The position numbers and the translations under genes were made by a program. A stretch of 64,000 bases of DNA from the NCBI GenBank assembly GCA_030549205.1, contig JAUKTV010000003.1, positions 2,108,001 through 2,172,000 of the forward strand, read 5' to 3'. The DNA is from Apiosordaria backusii. Its lineage: Eukaryota > Ascomycota > Sordariomycetes > Sordariales > Lasiosphaeriaceae. Under the pieces are notes generated by a model. The model was not told the DNA's origin. It saw only the letters and a list, made by a program, of their open reading frames with translations, and ran no database searches. Shown here one piece after another: positions 61,504 to 64,000 of this stretch. Positions within the stretch are counted from its first letter, which is position 1, and each line of letters starts with the position of its first letter.

Positions 61504-62862
61504 TTAAACCATCACCCTCCTCAACCCCTCCACACCCCCCAACACCTTCCTCCCCGTAACCGCGCACCTCCCCTCCCCGCTCTCCCATTTACTCGCACCA
61601 GTGACAGTGACCTTTTCCACCTCGGCCATGAACCTCTCCTGGTGGGCGTGGCCGCCAGAGATCCACTTGTGGATGCAGGTGTAGCAGTAGACTATCCCCG
61701 TCTGGCACGCTGTGGGGGTGGTGATCTCCTCGTGGCAGATGGGGCAGAGGCTATCGTCTGCCTTTTCGGTTTCTTTCTTTTCTGATGGCTGCTCATCCTC
61801 ATCATCGTCATCTTCTGGTCTGGGGATTGCCGCAACAGTAAAAATAGGCAGGAGAGATGACGAAGCGATTGGTGCGGCGGACGCTAACCGGGCGAGTTTT
61901 TCTTCTTCAGAGGGGGGTTCTTCTTTTCCATCTTCAGAGTCGTCGGATGCTGATTTTTGAGGGGGGGGCTTGGATAGCCCCGTAACGGTAGGTGGTGGCA
62001 GCTGTAGGGACTCTGACGCCTTCCTGGAGAGCTGCTTGGCGAAATCCGAAGCGTACCACCACTCTAGGAATTTCAATGCAAAGATCGAGGTCGGTAACAC
62101 CAACGACAACGAGCCAAGAACTTTCTGCCAGATGGACCGCGAGCGGGTGCCATCAACCGGCAACGCTTTCTCGAATTCTTCAATGGCTTTGTAGTCTGCT
62201 GGTCCCATGCGGCGGATCCTCGTGCCGATCATCCATAAAAAGGGGGAGGAGTATTTTGTGTTGTCGAATAGGTAGGCTAGTGAGAAGCCGAGGATGGAAA
62301 GGTGATACCCCATGTTGATTGTGGGGTAGACTTTTCGGAGGAAGATTTTGTAGTAGTATGCCAGCTTCTCTTTGAAGGGCGCATTGGGCGGTGGGGGGGC
62401 GTTGTAGGCCGCGCCTAGGAGTCCTCGGGGAGCATCGACTTCGTGGGCTTCATCTAGTTTTCGCTTGAGGTAGGGGATGAAGACTATTACAAAGAGGTTT
62501 TTGTAAATGTCTTTCGTGCGGAGGGCGAGGGCTTCGCGGACGATTTGGGGGGCGTGGGCGGAGGCGCGGGGGATCTCAAAGGTGAGTGCGCGCTCGCGTT
62601 TGAGGCCGTAGAAGTTCTCTGTGAAGGAGCCGCCGCGGGTGAGGAGGTAGTGCCGCTCTATTACTAGAGATAATAGAGCGTAGAGCTCGTCGAATGAGTT
62701 GAGCGCGCGGAGGAGGTGGCGCGGGTAGCGGTGGGTGAGAAGTGTCAGGAGGTAGCGGAGGGTTGGGGGGAGGAGGGAGTTGAGTTGTTGTTCGGAGAGG
62801 AGCTCGAAGAGGGAGGGTTTGCCTTGGTCGAAGGAGCCGCGGAGGGCTGTGACGAACTCCAT
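61504..62862 (-). CDS. pex12: Peroxisome biogenesis RING protein peroxin-12
   Basis: A single exon of 452 residues from the first in-frame ATG (MEFVTALRGSF). The N-terminal Pex2/Pex12 domain is recognisable in KPSLFELLSEQQLNSLLPPT, LRYLLTLLTHRYPRHLLRAL and FYGLKRERAL, with membrane segments around NLFVIVFIPYL, GYHLSILGFSLAYLF and VLGSLSLVLPTSIFALKFL. The C-terminal RING is CPICHEEITTPTACQTGIVY then CYTCIHKWI, at about residue 373 on, with the reduced zinc ligand set usual for Pex12. With Pex2 and Pex10 it forms the ubiquitin ligase in the peroxisomal membrane that recycles the import receptor Pex5. It shares a 525-bp divergent promoter with a thioesterase. Confidence 0.94.
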   Translation of the reverse strand: MEFVTALRGSFDQGKPSLFELLSEQQLNSLLPPTLRYLLTLLTHRYPRHLLRALNSFDELYALLSLVIERHYLLTRGGSFTENFYGLKRERALTFEIPRASAHAPQIVREALALRTKDIYKNLFVIVFIPYLKRKLDEAHEVDAPRGLLGAAYNAPPPPNAPFKEKLAYYYKIFLRKVYPTINMGYHLSILGFSLAYLFDNTKYSSPFLWMIGTRIRRMGPADYKAIEEFEKALPVDGTRSRSIWQKVLGSLSLVLPTSIFALKFLEWWYASDFAKQLSRKASESLQLPPPTVTGLSKPPPQKSASDDSEDGKEEPPSEEEKLARLASAAPIASSSLLPIFTVAAIPRPEDDDDEDEQPSEKKETEKADDSLCPICHEEITTPTACQTGIVYCYTCIHKWISGGHAHQERFMAEVEKVTVTGASKWESGEGRCAVTGRKVLGGVEGLRRVMV

Positions 62863-63387
62863 ATCTGCTGTGTTTGCTGGGTTCAATTGACTGTGTTGAC
62901 AAAAAGTCAATGAAGTGGTGATGGTTGGCGCATGTGGTTCAAATGTCTAAGGAAGTGAAGTGATGCGACGGATGCGATCACCGACAAGGGTCGTGCGGTT
63001 AGCTGTGGAAGCAGGGGTCTTGACGCGATTTGCCGAGGCATGTTTCCCCAGGCTCGGATTTCGCGGGCAGTTGGGGTAACCTCCACCTGGAAGCAGGGGC
63101 TAACATGGAATACGCGGGCGAATCCCATATCCTTTTAAGCCCCAGAGAGGCCGGGACGTTGCATGTGTTGGAGCTGTTGGTGCCTGTTCTTTATATCTAG
63201 GGACGGGGCCAGATTATTCGGAGGATTTTACTCAAAAGAGCCAATCTGTACTTCATTCGTAACTTCCATTCCCACTAGCTCTCCATTGGGTTTCAGTCAC
63301 TGGACAGTTGCAGTCAACTCTTATCATTCAGCCCTACAAAACCCTAACCCACCCCCTTATATCAACCTCTCCCTCCCAGTCAGCACC
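62863..63387. promoter_or_regulatory. Divergent promoter, PEX12 and thioesterase
   Basis: CCGAGG at 63033-63038 is the core recognised by FarA/FarB/CTF1-type fatty-acid regulators in filamentous fungi (reverse of CCTCGG). A 12-base direct repeat TGGAAGCAGGGG lies at 63006-63017 and 63088-63099, flanking it. TTTATATC near 63191 is a weak TATA candidate for the thioesterase. Joint fatty-acid induction is inferred. Confidence 0.45.
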
Positions 63388-63970
63388 ATGGCCAAAGACA
63401 AATCCGGCGCATGGGAGCACTCCCAAGACTACCTCGCCCTAAAAGGCGAAGCCAGAGTCAAGGCTCTCATTGAAAACTTTTCCCAAAAAGCAGTCAACAA
63501 GGAAGACGAGGTACCTCACTCACACAACCCTAACCTTCACCATACCTACCTTACTAACACAAACACAGGAATGGACCAACTCCTTCTTCCCCCACCTCAA
63601 GCTCGTCTCCGCCTCCGACTCGCCCCCCCACCCAAAAGTCCTCTTCAGCTTCGTCGTCCAGCCCCAGCACTGCAACCGCCTCAACAACCTCCACGGAGGC
63701 TGCACAGCAACCCTCTTCGACTTTTGCACCTCGACCGCCACCGCCCTCGTCTCCAAGCCCGGGTTCTGGCAGTACCTGGGGGTTTCCAGAACCCTAAACA
63801 CGACGTACCTCCGTCCGGCGCCGTGCGGGATTGAGGTGCTCATCGAGTGTGAGATTGTGCAAATTGGGGCGAAGATGGCGACGTTGAGGGGGGTGATGAA
63901 GAGGAAGGAGGACGGGGTGGTGTTGGCGGTGTGTGAGCATGGGAAGGTTAATATTGATCCGAAGTTGTAG
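63388..63970 (+). CDS. Hotdog-fold acyl-CoA thioesterase (4HBT, ACOT13/PaaI-like)
   Basis: Two exons, 63388-63510 and 63569-63970, give 174 residues. A helical N-terminus (MAKDKSGAWEHSQDYLALKG) precedes the hotdog domain. The family signature HGG lies in LNNLHGGCTATLFDFCTSTA, where His-Gly-Gly and the downstream Asp form the active site that hydrolyses acyl-CoA thioesters. FWQYLGVSRTLNTTYLRPAP and EIVQIGAKMATLRGVM follow the usual strand order. The C-terminus is VNIDPKL; PKL fits the relaxed peroxisomal PTS1 pattern [SAPC]-[KRH]-[LM]. Together with the PEX12 neighbour this suggests peroxisomal fatty-acyl-CoA hydrolysis, although mitochondrial or cytosolic placement is known for other members. 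Confidence 0.9.
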
Positions 63971-64000
63971 TAGTTGGCGAGAGACCATCTTGGGAAGGGG

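Overview
The window is nuclear DNA of a filamentous ascomycete, most likely a Sordariomycete of the Sordariales type (inferred). The evidence is short spliceosomal introns of about 50-90 nt with GTRNGY donors and CTNAC-like branch sites, GC-rich coding sequence, a long-leader gene layout, RIP-like AT-rich repeat remains, and gene families such as Zn2Cys6 regulators, GH15-CBM20 glucoamylase, NUR1 and a Set3-type PHD-SET protein. All gene models here are spliced by hand from reading frames and splice signals.

Layout. 1-1.9 kb is a very AT-rich, stop-riddled relic whose first 430 bases still read as the RNase H end of a Ty1/copia polyprotein. Next come two decaying accessory genes: a DUF7924-like protein with a broken tail (2-4.05 kb) and an F-box remnant (4.5-5.0 kb). 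A gene-poor stretch (5-11.7 kb) leads into conserved housekeeping genes: an FKBP12-type isomerase, ubiquitin E1 (UBA1), secreted glucoamylase (convergent to UBA1), mitochondrial Hsp40 MDJ1, and Sin3-HDAC subunit SAP30. A second long non-coding stretch (24.3-30 kb) precedes a two-finger C2H2 regulator. An F-box protein with an acidic tail, inner-nuclear-membrane NUR1, V-ATPase subunit F and a secreted ML-domain lipid-transfer protein follow. A third long leader precedes Set3-like (46.6-49.4 kb). After a 4 kb low-complexity spacer come a divergent pair, a Zn2Cys6 regulator and a 14-TM DHA2 efflux pump, and then a second divergent pair, peroxin PEX12 and a hotdog-fold acyl-CoA thioesterase.

How the genes may work together. 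The two divergent pairs are the most suggestive functional units. The regulator/pump pair looks like a self-contained efflux module with repeated palindromic motifs in its shared promoter. The PEX12/thioesterase pair shares a 525 bp promoter with one CCGAGG fatty-acid-response core, and the thioesterase ends in a PTS1-like PKL, so both may be peroxisomal. SAP30 and Set3 belong to two different histone-deacetylase complexes, and I read no more into their proximity. I saw no tRNA, rRNA or CRISPR. No clearly new multi-gene system is visible; the best candidate novelties are the ExK-bearing DUF7924-like family member beside the RIP relic, and the two divergent promoters.
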